Below are positions 22,963-35,904 of a stretch of DNA of 64,000 bases, one piece after another. The position numbers were made by a program, and so were the translations under genes. Positions within the stretch are counted from its first letter, which is position 1. Each line of letters starts with the position of its first letter. The notes beneath the pieces are model-generated. The model was given only the letters and a program-made list of their open reading frames with translations, searched no databases and was not told where the DNA came from. Source of the stretch: Papilionanthe hookeriana x Papilionanthe teres (lineage: Eukaryota; Streptophyta; Magnoliopsida; Asparagales; Orchidaceae). The stretch lies in the NCBI GenBank assembly GCA_022702705.1, contig CM040427.1, forward strand, positions 77,863,283 through 77,927,282. Reading direction: 5' to 3'.

Positions 22963-22980
22963 TCCTCAGCAGAGTCGCCA
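22963..22980 (-). promoter_or_regulatory. Primer-binding site of the Ogre element
   Basis: TGGCGACTCTGCTGAGGA lies five bases inside the 5' LTR end. This form (TGGCGACTC...) is usual for Tat/Ogre elements and commonly attributed to tRNA-Arg. The tRNA identity is from memory of the lineage. Confidence 0.82.
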
Positions 22981-22985
22981 GAAAT

Positions 22986-25900
22986 TGTCGGCATATTTTT
23001 AGGTTGTGTGTTGTATTTTGAAAAGGGGTCGCCTAACAGAAATTGTCGGTGAATTTTAGATTTTAAATTTAATTTAGATATAGATATAAATTTAGAAAGA
23101 AGCATTTGATTTTTTGAAAATAATTTTATGTTTGAAAATTTTCAGATATGAAATCAAACCGATCTCACATCCCAAATAGTTTATATAAACGAGTACCACA
23201 CCACAAACCGTGTATCTATCCTGAAGAATAGACACACTGCTTGATGATGGGGCTAGATTAAATAAACTAGAAGATTTGTGACATCCGTTTGGTTTGCGAA
23301 CCAATTTTATAAGCCGACAAGTTCCCCTGCTTAATATAAGGAAATTGAGCAGGGTTTATATTACTCAGGTTCTTAAAGTTCCCTATAAGGGCGAGCCCAC
23401 ATAGTTAATTACATCTTAAATGACGGGAATCATTTAAGAAAACTCTCGATAATGATCGGTGATTTTTCTCTCGAGAATTTCAAAGTTTAAGGTTTTCAAA
23501 GGATTGGATTTTGGAAATTTCAAAAGGGATTAGCTCAAATTTGGAACAGTTTATTTTAAGAGTCCAATGGAAGAGAGGTAGGAGAAGCTGAGGATCCAAG
23601 AAGAATCTTGTCAACTTCCCAAACTATCCTATTATTTGGTTTCAATTTGAGAGTTTGTTTAATGTTATAATCCTGTCAGTTTTAATTAATTAGGACTTAT
23701 ACTTGCATGATATAATCACACAAATAGCCTCAAAGATGTGAGAGTTTATGTCGTACTAAACGACTACCTCAGAGTCCTAAGACCGGTTAGGGCTTAATTT
23801 GCATAGCATGATTATATAATTGCCTAACGAAAAGTTGAGAATTTATGTTGCACTAGGCAAACTACCTCGAAATCTTATGGCTTTGTTATTTAGAATTAGG
23901 AAAGGTTTCTTTGGAGTAGACTTAAGTTTTGCTGACGACGATGGCCGTGCTGCCCACTATGCTCCAAGCTCCTTGTTGTTGCAGAGGTTTAGTTTTAGAA
24001 AGTGAAAATCAGGAGATGAGAGAAGTGTTTTGGTTTAAAAAAGTCTTAAAGTCCAAATGTCTTTAATGTTTTATTAGGGGAATCTTAAAGTTGATTATAA
24101 CAACACCGGTTAAGATCCTACGGTTCCATCATTCCGACACCGTTATTTTTATTGGATTCACTTAATCCAGATGAATTTGCTAAACTCAACTGAATGAGTT
24201 CCACACTTTCATTTAGACCGTAGGAAATCCTGTTAGCAACACGTAGGTTACATCATCCGAGGTATTCCCGATCATCCAACAAGACGTTTTAATTTAGTTA
24301 TAGTTGTAGTTTTGTGTTTTGTTTATAATTAAATTTTGAGTTGTTTTATATTTTCAAATGTTGTGGCGGTGAATTTTATCTTGTTGTGACTTTTAATTTA
24401 GTCTTGGGTTTTAGTTTTGTGGCTACCCTAAAGGATTCAGTTTTCATGCAGGGTGTCAATCTTGTTTAACATGCAAGAAAAGTAAAGTGCAGTGCAGGTA
24501 AGTAAATAAATTGCAATAAAATAAAAGCGTACCTGGAGGGTCTTCTCATCATTTCCAAGCTGCACTTAAAACACATGTTAAGGCATTTATATATTTGCAA
24601 CAAGTACCTAGGTAAAGCTAAGGAAAGGTTCTGGTTGTCTACCAAAATCCTAATCCTATTGCTAGTGAATCTTTATGACGTCTAGGTTCTTGTGTTTTAT
24701 TAAGGATGATTTTCTTCACCAAAGAACAATTAAATTCAATTGTTCTTCTAAAACATTTCATCATATTGAGAAAGTGTTTAGGACGAATCCCGAACATCTT
24801 TTCGATATTTACGAGATTATTTTGAGTACAAACGAATTTCTTTGTTTAAGTGAACCAATCATCCAAGAATTCGATTAAATTTTGCTTCTTGCTCGGTGAA
24901 TTAGGATGTTTGATTATCCTATGAGTGGAGTGACATTTCACTTAATGCTCTATTTAAGAGTTATGATAACGAAAGCCTTTAAGGGCAAATTAATTTATTA
25001 AAGATTTTAATGATTTAAAATTGGAATTGATGATTTAAAGTGGTTTAATTTTGTTATGAAATTTTAATAATTTTAAGTTTGGAATAGTGTTCAAGTTGTT
25101 TTAATTTAATTAAATCTTTACATTTTAAATGATCTCAATACATTAGATTAATTTGGGTTGAAAGAGGTGTTTAGATTTTCAATTTAGATTTTAATGATTT
25201 AATTTTAATTTAATTGAAATATTTTAGGTTAATTTTTAATTGGTTTGATTTTTAATTATGAATTATTTTTGAGGTTGGTTTTGATTTTTCAAGTTTATTT
25301 TAGATTTGCTTTCAAGTGATCTTTGAGATTAATTTTTAATGTTTTAAATTTATTTCTATTTGATTATCAAGTTATTCAATGTTTTAAGTTTTAATTTAAT
25401 AAGAGTTACTCTTTTTCTTTTAATTATTTAATTTATTAGTTTCAATTATCACTTTAAATTTAATTAAAAGCTAAATATTATTAAAGTGATTCATTTAGGG
25501 ATTTTAACTTAAGTGATTATAGTCTCCACTAAATTATATCCCAATTTTAATAATTTAACTTTCAATTAATCTTCCAAAATTTAAATTATTTAATTAATTA
25601 AGGTTTCATTTTTTTTATTATTAGAAATGATTAATGGGTTCCTACACTTTTATTTCCCAAAGTTTCGATCATCTAGAGAAAATTAAGATCAAATATTTTA
25701 CCCTCCATTTTGATTAAACCTAAAGTTTTAATTAGGGGTTAAAATTCTTAATTACTATTATGCCTTTTAAGACTAATTATTTCATAACTCATCAAATTGA
25801 GCTCGAATGAGCTTGAAATTTTTATGTCACTTGACTCACATGTCAATTAAGACATTAGAGGAGAAAATGTGATTTTTACGTTTTTAATTTACTTTATATA

Positions 25901-28900
25901 ATTATTTTAATGAAAAATAGGGATTTTCAATGGAAATTCAACAACATGACCAAGACGAGGTTTACATCCTTAAGAAAATTATGGGATGTCCTATTGATTA
26001 GAGGACCACTTGGACCAATTTTGGTGATTTTTCAAGTTATATTTAATTTATTATGATTATTTTGAGTTTTGGAGTGTTAATTAATTGTAAAATAAAATTA
26101 AATTTAAAAAATGGATTTTATATTTTTATTAAATCTCTCTGACCTCAAGAAACTCGGAGAAATAAATTTTATAATTTTTTGATTTTTTTTTTATTTATGA
26201 GAATTAATTTAGTGAAAAGGTTAAAAAAAATACATTTTTAATATTAAAAATTATTTTAAGGCTTTAAAATTAAATATCTTAACCTAGAGACTTAGGAAAA
26301 ATATTTGGTTTGTTCCTAAGTGATTAAGAGTCAAAATTTGACATTTTTGTGATTTTTAATATTTTTTAATTATTAAAATATTAAAATGAGGTAGAAAATG
26401 AAAATTTTTGAAAAATTCTAATTTTAATCTTCTTAGACTCTTTTGATATCAGAAAAGTCCCAAAACCAATTTGGTGAATTTTTTAAATGTATTTTTTGAG
26501 TTATGAATTTTTAAAGTTTAATTTTGGTCATGTGACTTAATTAGTCCATTTAGTGGGGTTAATCACCTCCAATTGATCTCAAATTTTTATGTGAGATCCC
26601 TCTGATCCTAAAGACCAGTGGAGAATTATTTTCAAGTTATTTTGATGTATGGTTAACCCAAATTAATTAAAATTCAGTTTTGAGTATTTAGGCCGATTAG
26701 GGTTATTCTTAATGAATTAACTCAAAATACATTTTTCACTAGGGTCCTGCGGTTCAAGATACCTCCCCAAATTTTACTAGATTTATTGAACAACATGCTT
26801 AATTATGGGAATTAAAATTCCAAAACGAGACATAAACTTGAAAAATACATAACTTGCCATAGAGATGGCCCCTGACCTTGGAAAATTCAGGGAATGTTCC
26901 CAAAAATAGAGGCTACAAAAGCCCTGTGGTCTCATGCTATGGTGAATTGTATGCATGTATGGAGAATTAAAATACTGAAAACAGTAAATAATTAATTAAG
27001 AATAAAATATTAATCAAAATAACTTAATTCTTTTTCCACATTATTCTCCTCTATTCACTGAACAAGAGGGTATTTTTATTTTATTTTTGTGATTTTTCTA
27101 CACAGTTATGGATTTTCTAAGTTTTGGGTATTTAATTAATTTAGAAAATATGGATTTTTCTACTTATCCACGCGGCGCCGCGTCAACCTTGGCAGCTCCG
27201 AAGCCCTACGTGTCTCGCTCCCATTCGACGCCGCCACCTGAGTCAGCAGCCATGAGTCACGCGGTCCCGCTCCGTCTTCTGATCCAACGCAATCTGCATC
27301 GTACATTCGATACACGCTTGATCCAACAACGGCTGGTCATCGTCTCCGACTGGTGTGTCCCGAGAGCTGTCCACACTCAAACCACAAGATCTCTCTCATT
27401 TCTCAACGAATTTTTGTGTTCTTATGCTTTATGGATTCGTCTTGAGGAGACGAACACATCCATACAGTTTACATGCTATGAAATTTATTCAAATGAAATG
27501 GAGAATTCACAGAAGCTCGGGATGGAGAAGTGATCCATAACTTAGCTCTGAGAAGTGAAGCTTCGATCAGAGAGTTGTGGCACCTTCGATTGCACACAAG
27601 GAAGCTCCAGATGAAGTATCCGGCTCCGGGGAATTGCTCAGGTACAAAAATGACCATGGCCGATTTCAAACCTTGGACTCCGGAAGCAATGGCTGGCACA
27701 GTGAGGGGCTTTTGTTGGGAACTTCTTCTCTACCTCTGGTGAAGGTGTGGGAGAAGTTAATTTGGATATGGTGGAGTTACGAGGGATGTCCTGTTACGGC
27801 TCGAGAATTGAGCTCCAAAATTGAGCTCGATCGGTGGAAATTAGGGCGGGAAGACGGTGGGGATGAGTTGCTGCAGGCTAGGGGAAGCTCCGTGAGGAGT
27901 TTGGTGAAGATACGTGAAGGTTGATTTCAGCCAACCTTTTGGCGAGAGGAATGGCTAGTTTAAATAGACATGGTTAGGGGCTTCCCAGGGAGCGATTAAG
28001 GGCGTGATTCTTTGCTTAGGGGAGTAGAGGAAGAGGCTGTGGTGACGATTAGGATGGGGCGGCTCGACGAGTGAAATTTGAATTTTTGAATCCATTTAGA
28101 CCTCTCGGCCATGGCATTTTCCGGCGGCCTGGTGGCTGGCCCGCCAGGGTCAAGTTACTGTTCTGATCAGGGAGGTCAGTGCTTGAGACTTGTGAGCTCA
28201 ATTGTCCAATGCCATGAATTAAAGTGGAATTGAGAAAGGCTTATTTTGGGTCCTATTTGGTCGACCCATAGTTTTAGGCTTGGTGCACCACCCGAGGCTC
28301 GGTTTTAAGCTGAAAAGAGTCCTTTGGGTCGACGAGAGAAGGTGGTGAGGTCCCATCAAAATTTTTTACGTTAATTTTGGGTTAGGGTGTAGCATAAATA
28401 AGGTTAAAAAGACTTAATGAAGGCTTAGGAAAGGCTCCCCTCTTCTTGCCATAAATGAATAGGTGAGGTGTCAAAACTCTAATGGCTTCATATGGCTTGT
28501 AAATGGCTCACATTTGGCTCACATTTGGCTTGGAAAAGGTTGGCTTGTTTCATGAAAAAGGGTTTTAGGCATTTTTGACGAATTTTTGGGAGATTGTCAT
28601 GTGCCTTGATTTAGAATGATTTGGTGATCAATTAGAACTTTAGGGATGATATCAATTAAAAGGATGATGAGAGGAAACTTCATGTGGGCTTTGGAATAAG
28701 TCTGGGCTTTTTGAAATCATTTTGGATGGGCTTTAAAAATGGTTTAAGGAAGTGGGCTTTTAGGTTTTGAAATAAATTGATGGATGAATATTGGTGAGGG
28801 GTTGTGTCAAATAAATGTTGGGATTGGTTTAGGAATGTACCATGAATAATTTGGAACAAGTTTGGGGTGATTTTGAATTGAATTGGGTTCAATTTAGGCT

Positions 28901-30289
28901 TTTTGGTAATGAGGTCAAAGTGGATCAAATTGGGCTAACTTGGGTTAAGGTTGGACCAATGTTGGGTTTGATGTAAAATTAATGTTGAAAAATGTTTATG
29001 GGGGTGTAACAAAGAGTTTTCAACTTTGGTTGGGCTTTGATTTTGGGATTTGGGCCTATTTGGGTTCATGATTGGTTTAGGCCAAATTGGGGATTTTTGA
29101 TTTGGGTTCAGTTTGGGTGGAGTTTGGGTTCAAGTTTGGGGCAAATCATGTTAGTGTTTTGTTTGTGGGGCTGTTAGGAAAGTTTTAGAAAAGATTTGGG
29201 GCTAATTGGAGTTGAGTTGGGTTTAATTTGGGCTAAGTTTAGGTCATGGGCCAAAATTAGGCTTTAAGCTTCAAATTGAAATTGAATCCACATGTGGATT
29301 TGATTTAAATTGATATTAGGGATATTTAATTGAAGTTTAGAATTGAATTGAGGTCAATTGGAGTAATTTGGTTGGACATTGGGCCCACTTAAGTTAAAAA
29401 GGGTCAAATTGGGGATTTTAGTAAAAGTAGGCTAAATCAACAAAATTGGCCTATGGTGTAGTTGAACAAAATGAAATTGAGAATATTTGGGATTTTCTGG
29501 AACTTTCTGGGAATTTTCTGAATTTTTGGAATTTTTGGGTTAAAATGGTATTTTGGGTATTTGGAGGGTATTGTGGGGTATTTTTGGAAAATTTTGGTGT
29601 ATTTGGCCATGGATGATCAATTTGAGTGGGGGGAAGTGTTTAGGATTGGTTTTGAGGAATTTTGGGTAATTTAGGCAATTTTGCAAATTTTGGGCATTTT
29701 TGAAGGGCATTTGGTAGATTTGGTGGGTTTAGGGCCCCCGGGGTGAAAAATTGAAATTTTGGAAAAAAGAAGATTGATTAAATGTGAGTGGAATGGAGTC
29801 ATTTTGGTGGAGCCATGAAGCCATATTAAGCTCACAGAAGCCATGAGAGGACTCATTTTAGGCACTCAATATGTTGTTCCTAACCCTCTTAGCCGGGGCC
29901 AGGGATCGAGGTCCATCCATATGAGTTACCTACATGAGTCGTGGAGTCAAATTGGTTAAAGGTAGTTTTAGGGTTTGGAATGTGTGTGTGGGAGTGTGGT
30001 GTGTGCAAGCTTACCCTCACTGCGACCGAGCCACTGGGGTAATCCTAAGGCCAAAGAGTCCTATAGGAAACTCATCCTTTAAACCTCCACATTTGATTTT
30101 AACCCTTCAAGTGGCTTAGGGGTTTACAATCAAACTTGTGGGGTTTGAAGGGAGCCAAGAAGTGTTTGAATTTCGAAGTGATGGGTCCCATTTCTAGTCC
30201 TCTAAGATAGTCAAGGAGAAGCCCTATGGCTAGATCCTAAGTACTAAGGAGAGAGAAGAGAAAAGACCTCATCAAAATTGAGGTCAACA
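22986..30289 (-). repeat. Ogre 5' LTR (7,304 bp)
   Basis: Colinear with 3411-9867 and ending exactly at the right CCTAT copy. It retains the ~0.83-kb segment (about 28970-29800) missing from the 3' LTR. TATA-like box at 27957-27966 (minus), U5 stem-loop at 23415-23438, GC island at about 27170-27640. No gene is present. Confidence 0.92.
27957..27966 (-). promoter_or_regulatory. TATA-like box of the Ogre 5' LTR
   Basis: Conserved CTATTTAAA on the minus strand, the same place as 8344-8352 in the other LTR. This would be the promoter for the genomic RNA. Confidence 0.5.
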
Positions 30290-30294
30290 CCTAT
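30290..30294. repeat. Target-site duplication CCTAT, right copy
   Basis: Directly after the LTR end GAGGTCAACA; identical to 3406-3410. Confidence 0.93.
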
Positions 30295-30669
30295 TACCAA
30301 GACTATTATTTGGACTTATGAGTCTCATGTGGTAGGAAGAGGAGAGAGTAAGAGTATTGATATTCCTACTACAAGCCAGGACATTCCATCTACTTCTGAG
30401 CCACCTACACTATCTGATGTTATGGAGCAGTTGAGGATCCAAAGTGATAGTATGGATAGACTTCATAGTATAATCGATGTATTTGAGACTAGAAGTGATG
30501 TAAATGAAGATTACGTAAGGTGGAGAGTAGAGTATGATATTGCCTATCATGATGCTCAAGTCAGATTTATGCGGGGAGAGACTGGAGTGATATTTTCTAC
30601 TGCCCCAGCTATGTTCCTTACAGACCTGATCCTGCTGATCCTGCTGATGAAACTGGTGACAATGATTGG
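30295..30669 (+). pseudogene. C-terminal part of the Athila-associated ORF
   Basis: It continues the frame broken at 3410: LLRPI on the left is followed here by TKTIIWTYESH. A Ser/Thr/Pro-rich linker, a short coiled coil (DVMEQLRIQSDSMDRLHS) and RWRVEYDIAYHDAQ follow. A frameshift near 30610 precedes a PYRPDPADPADETGDNDW tail with TAG at about 30667-30669. The exact phase match across a 26.9-kb insertion is good support for the boundaries. Confidence 0.65.
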
Positions 30670-31953
30670 TAGTGTATTGTGTTTTATGATATTTTGTTTT
30701 TATTTATGTGTTGTATTACTTTGCTGTGTTGTTATTTGTTGTTCTGTGATTTATGTAGTTTGTTGATGTATTTGTGTTAAAAAATGAAAATGTAATGAAC
30801 TCTGTGTTAGTTGTTTAGTAATTTGAATTGAGATTATGATGTTATGTTGGATGTTTAAATGTGTAATATTTCTTCACCCTAGCAAATGCTTAATGTTATA
30901 TATATCACTACTTCTAACTGTTTCATGCTTGCTAGCTTAATTTATTGATTAATACCAGCATAGCTTCAAAAGATTTCAAAATCCCAGTACAAAAATGATA
31001 GTTTTCTTTTACTCTCTACATTTTCAAATTTATTGGAAAGTTTAAGTTTGGGGGAGGGTAAAAATATTAACTCTTATTTGTTCTCAATTAATATATTTTC
31101 AAAAAATTGATAGCATAACTTTTGGTAGTTGAACCAACCTTTAGATAACTAAATTTTGATTTCATTTAAATATTTGGTAGATTTGGATGAAAGTTTTTAG
31201 TAATAAAGGTTAATTTTATAAGGTAAGATATTTAGTATGAAAGGATTTAATTATAGTTGACTATTTAAAGTAAAGAAAACTGTATTTTTGAAATGTTATG
31301 AGGCTTAAAGAACTATGTGTGAAGAAAGGATTGTGATTTTGTGATGAATTATAAAGCTGATATATATTTATAAAGTAAGGAGGTGTTTCAAGTATGAACT
31401 TTAGAAAGAGGAGAGTGAAGTTCGAAACCATTACAGACAATCCAGAAATAGTAATCCTCACATAAAAAAAGAAGGAAAAAGAAAGAAAATAAGAATTGAA
31501 AAACAATCCCAAAAGAAAAAGAAAAGAAAGAAAATATATGTGAGGAGAAGCTTGAGGAGATGCCTAATAAAAAATTGGCTTCACTTGAATCACACTAAAG
31601 GAAAAACTTAGTTACATTTCTGAATTTATATTTAAAGTATTAGCCTAATTTTTAATGGAGTTTGCATGAGTTTCTTTTTCATATAGTCTTTTAAGGCACC
31701 CTTAAAATGTGATTAATTATGGTTCATCTTGAAATGAATAGGAGACTAGAACTCTTAGACTTGACTACTGAATGTTCTCATACCTGTAATTTTAACTTGA
31801 GTTACTGAACTTCTTTCTAAGATTCTTGCCCTTGTATTCATTTAAATAAAAAATCATAGTATTCTATAAGTGAGAAGTTCACTACTTTGAGTTATATTTT
31901 TATGTAGTAAAAGGATTACTTGAACACGAGTAATAGTTAAGTTTGAGGGATTT
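30670..31953 (+). other. 3' noncoding region of the Athila-like element, with PPT
   Basis: About 1.3 kb without a gene. A purine-rich AAGTTTGGGGGAGGG at about 31043-31057 is the usual Athila marker after the last ORF. A second, AAGTTTGAGGGATTT (31939-31953), abuts the LTR start TGATGCACC and is the likely plus-strand primer. Confidence 0.6.
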
Positions 31954-33616
31954 TGATGCACCAAAAATATATTAGGTTTTATTTATATAATTTAACTCAT
32001 TTTTGATGATATTGCACTTTAAATGAATGCATTTTTCATGTTTTCGTTTGCAGGTATGATGATTTTGGGTGATTGGAGCAAAAGGAAGCGAAAAGGAACG
32101 AATTTGGAGCAAAAAAAAAGCAAATTGAAGAAAATTGACTTCTGGCGCCGCCAACGCCAGAATGTGCACTGTCGGCGCCCTATTTCAGAGAGTTCAAATA
32201 ATTAATTGGCGGTCCAGCCCGCTGCCGCCCTATCCAGCGCCGCCGGTGCCCAATGTCAGTTCAAGTCAAATTTAATGTATTTGGACGACTTTTTGAAGGG
32301 TTGCTTAAGGAAAATCTTGGGGAATTCATTTCTAACTTATTTTAGACTATTATGGATGCCACTTTTGGTGGTCTGTGTGAGAGAGGAGAGGGAGAGAAGT
32401 CTTTGGTAGTGAAGAGAGTGTGTTAGAGTTTGTAGTAAGTGTGAGAAAAGTGTGTAGAAGTCTTGTATTGTGAGGGATTCTTCTCTAAGGAGTGTGGGAG
32501 AAGGAGTAAAGTGAGAGATTACTTCTTTCTTACCATTCTAAAGAGAGAATTGAGTGTTGAAGAGAAGAGAGAAAAAGATTCAAGGAACTACAAGAGATTT
32601 ACTTGGGGAAGAGAAAGAGATAAGTTGTATTTACTTTTGTGGTTTGTATGACTTTGCTTAGGTATATAAAATCCATGTTTTGTTGTATCTTCCTCATGAG
32701 TTATGAGTAGATTTCTTTGTCTTTCTTCTTGCAATGAGATTTGGTGAAGTGTTGATGTAGATTTGATGTGCCATAAAATGTTAAAGAAATTGTGATGGTT
32801 TTTCATTTTGAACTTCATTTACTTTTCAATCTGGCCAATTGAATTGTTAAAATCTATTGTGAAACATCCAATCTGAAAGGACTGAGTATTCTATAATAAT
32901 AGTGGAGAATCAATTCAATTTCCATGATTGAATTGCGTAGTTCATGGTAATTGAGTGAAAATTAATAGAGAAATATGGTTTAATGGGCGTCAAATTAGAT
33001 GTTTTAGAGTGACGGGCTGAAATCCCCAATTTGGTCCTAAAGTTGGTAACTAAAGCTAGGGTTAGCCTTCAGGTGAAGGGAAGTGAGAGCTCTAAAGTGA
33101 GCCAGTATCCTCCCAGTCTAACACTGATTTGGAAGAGGGGGTACTCTGACGAGGGTAAAGAATATGAATGCTCCTATTTGGCACAATACAATTCTATTAT
33201 CAATCTATATCAATCACTGACTATAGAATCATTGCAAGTGGGAAGACACTTTTCCATATATAAATCTTTCAGTTACAAAACTTAGTGTGTGTGTTAGTTA
33301 ATCCTGCTTAGAAAATTTAAAACTAACTTCTAGTAAATCTAGTTGTTGTTATCTTTGCATTATCATATTAAATAGTACTTAAAATTGCGTTGTGAATTGA
33401 GTGTTGGATTTCAACATCTTTGCTATATTTTGAAGAGTTCCTGCCTTCCTCGTGGGATTGATAACCAGGACTCCACTAGAGGCCTGTATTACTAGAACGA
33501 TACATATACTTGCGTATACGGGTGACTGCCTAATTATTAAATTAATGTATTTGCAAACCTAAATTAAAACTATCTTTTGAATATTGAATTTCGAGGCAGC
33601 TCACACATCCCGGTCA
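31954..33616 (+). repeat. LTR A, 3' LTR of the outer Athila-like element
   Basis: Starts TGATGCACC and ends CCCGGTCA, following a PPT. It shares the start block (ATATTGCACTTTAAA, GCAGGTATGATGA), a promoter block (TTTTTGAAGGGTTGCTTAAG) and a downstream block with LTRs A', B, C and E. GC-rich module at 32143-32250. Confidence 0.8.
32143..32250 (+). promoter_or_regulatory. GC-rich module of LTR A with three GCC-box cores
   Basis: GCCGCC at 32147-32152, 32224-32229 and 32239-32244, just upstream of the conserved promoter block. The same module order lies at 545-640. ERF binding is an inference from the motif. Confidence 0.5.
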
Positions 33617-34030
33617 ACAAGCAGCTTCGATACTAAGTAAGACCAAGTCATCGATGGAGATTTGTTGAGTCTTGACTCTTCGGTTGAAGTGGTGAGTAAC
33701 TCTTTAGCGGTTGGAAGCAACTCTAAGGTAGGCCACATCACATATTTCTGGGAGAAGATCTAACTGTTGTTGGAGCATTTCTCGTTGCTATCTATGTCGA
33801 AAGTTTTAACTCGTGGGTTTGGAACTTCAATATCAATGGAGATGACAGCCTCAGTCTTTGAAACACAAGTTATATGGAGTTTCCCTAGTTAGAGTTCATC
33901 CAGTGGTGCGATAGGCCCAGAGAACATTGTGCAGCTCTTCTATCCACTGCCCCCAGTCTTCTTAAGACGAGTCTTCAACCCCTTGAGCCCCGTCCCATTT
34001 GTCAGCTCTATTTGTCCATTTTTTGGGATG
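33617..34030 (-). pseudogene. Fragment of a Ty3/gypsy integrase, different from those of the neighbours
   Basis: On the minus strand, with stops, the segment IEELHNVLWAYRTT is followed by ETPYNLCF and IEVPNPRVKTFD. That is the C-terminal part of an integrase core, usual in Tat/Retand-type elements. It is cut on both sides by LTRs A and B, which probably inserted into it. Confidence 0.7.
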
Positions 34031-35777
34031 TGATACACCTAAAATATATAGTGTTTTTATGCACATTTTTATACATATTTTTCATGATATTGCACTTTAA
34101 TAAAAGGTATTTTCTGTTTTTCTTGCAGGTATGATGAAAATAAGTGATTATGATGAAAGGAGAAAAATTGGATCAAATTTGGAGTAAAAAAATGAAAAAA
34201 TGAAAAATTGGACAGTGGTGGCTAAGCGCTGCTTGGTCGGCGCTTAGGCACCACAGTTATAAAAATCAAATTTAATCAAATTTGACACCATTTCCAAGGG
34301 GTGTTTGAGGCAACTTTTTATGGTAACCTCCTTAACTTCATTTTGGAGGCAGAAGTGATCCAAGGGATGCAAGGTTTGGTGAATACATTGAATCGGGACA
34401 CAATTTGAAGAGACACCAAGACACCTTTTGGATTATTATTAAAATTATGTCATGTAATTTGCATGAGTCTCTTTTAAGAAGGAGAGTCTTTTTAGAGTTA
34501 TTACAAAGTTGAGAGAGTGTGTGAGGGAGAGAAATCAGTAGGAGTAGGAGTAGAGAGTAAGAAAGGAGAAAGAGGTTCGAGTGAAGCCTTCTTCACACTA
34601 ATTCTCAGCATTCCTTTTATTTAGTTTTTATTGAAGTCTAAAGTCTGTTTCTGAGTCATCAAAGTTGGGTGACCCACTCTGAGGAGTGTTTTAATGGAAA
34701 GTCAAGTTTTAAAGGAACTTCCGAAGTCTTGTGGAGAGGATTTTCAGATAAGTGTTTACTTCTATTTTTATATTTAGTTTTTAATTAAAACTTGTTGTGT
34801 TTTCATTATGATTTCTATTTTCAAATCAATGTGTGCTTGTGTTTTCTCCATAAGTTCTGAGTAGTTTTATTTATCTTTTTCTTTCTTAAATGAATAAGTA
34901 ATTAAATTATGTAGGATTGTTGTGGAATGTATAAGTGTTTAAAGTTAGAATACGTTGTGAAGATTTAATTCCATGAACTTAATTTACTTCTTAATTTGGC
35001 CAGTTAAGATTTTAAAATTTGTTGTGAGATTATGTAAGATCCAATGCGGTATTATCTCAAACAATAATTGGTAAAAATCACATGCAATTATATGGGTGAG
35101 AATTGTAGTCCATATAATTGAATGCAAATATATTAGGAGATATGTTTCTAATGGGGAGTAAATTAGAGGAATTTAGAGTGACATGCTAAAGTCCCCTAAT
35201 TTGGTTTGATATTTTAAACTTTGTTATGAGAAGTTCGCCCCCAGGTGGAGGGAATCGAGGGAACTCTAGAGTGAGAGATGGTATCTTCCCTGCCTAACCA
35301 TTTTCAAAATTTTAAAATTTCAAATTAACCAATGTTCTTTATAGAACCAAGTAAGGGTAAAAAATAAATTTGCTCATATTTGTCACAACACATTTAAATA
35401 CTTCCACAAAAGTACTTTCATAATTATTACTGCTTTATAAGAGAAAGAAAAGATATTTTATTTCCTAGTGTTTTATATCGTGTTTTAAAGTTCTGATAAT
35501 TTTCATTTCCTGCTTAGCTTTTTATCAAAAATACCAAAAACAACTTTCAAACTTTACAAATCAAAACATACTTTCAAAAGTCATTTAAAAAGTAAAAATA
35601 TAATTTTCTTATTTCTTTAAAAAGTTTTTACATTTCCCTGTGGGTTCGATATCTCGAGGCTTAATCAGAAAGTCCTATATTACTTGATAAACGATATGTA
35701 TACTTACGTAGTATCCCATATTATAAAATTATAATTTTCATATCTAAATCGTAAGCACATATATTTTTCGGGAATCA
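34031..35777 (+). repeat. LTR B, 5' LTR of Athila-like element B
   Basis: Starts TGATACACC, ends GGGAATCA, followed by a PBS. It has the family start block (ATATTGCACTTTAA, TTGCAGGTATGATGA). A hairpin at about 34214-34253 pairs TGGTG-x-CTAAGCG with CGCTTAG-x-CACCA; this replaces the GC module of the other LTRs. Confidence 0.85.
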
Positions 35778-35783
35778 AGTTTT

Positions 35784-35801
35784 TGGCGCCGTTGCCGAGG
35801 A
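35784..35801 (+). promoter_or_regulatory. Primer-binding site of element B
   Basis: TGGCGCCGTTGCCGAGGA, one base from the tRNA-Asp-type site usual for Athila and related elements. Six bases after the LTR. Confidence 0.88.
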
Positions 35802-35904
35802 AATTAATTAAAACTGCATTTTTAAAGAAAATTAAGAAAAATTTAAATTTTTACTTTTCTTTGTTTTTGTTAGTGTGTTGTGTTTTGTTTTATTTTATTG
35901 TTGT

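Larger units (their letters stand above)
3411..30289 (-). mobile_element. Complete Tat/Ogre-type LTR retrotransposon, 26.9 kb, minus strand
   Basis: Both LTRs share termini (TG...CA) and the element is flanked by CCTAT. Reading the minus strand: 5' LTR (30289-22986), PBS, leader, ORF1, gag with an unusual zinc knuckle, protease, RT, RNase H, a second archaeal-type RNase H, integrase, an AlkB-like ORF, a hairpin minisatellite, PPT, 3' LTR (9867-3411). Long LTRs, an ORF before gag and dual RNase H are hallmarks of the Tat/Ogre lineage (established). The AlkB-like ORF is not part of the standard description I know. Every ORF is interrupted, so this copy cannot move by itself. The two LTRs have clearly diverged, including many C/T and G/A differences at CG sites, which suggests an old insertion. 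Confidence 0.93.
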
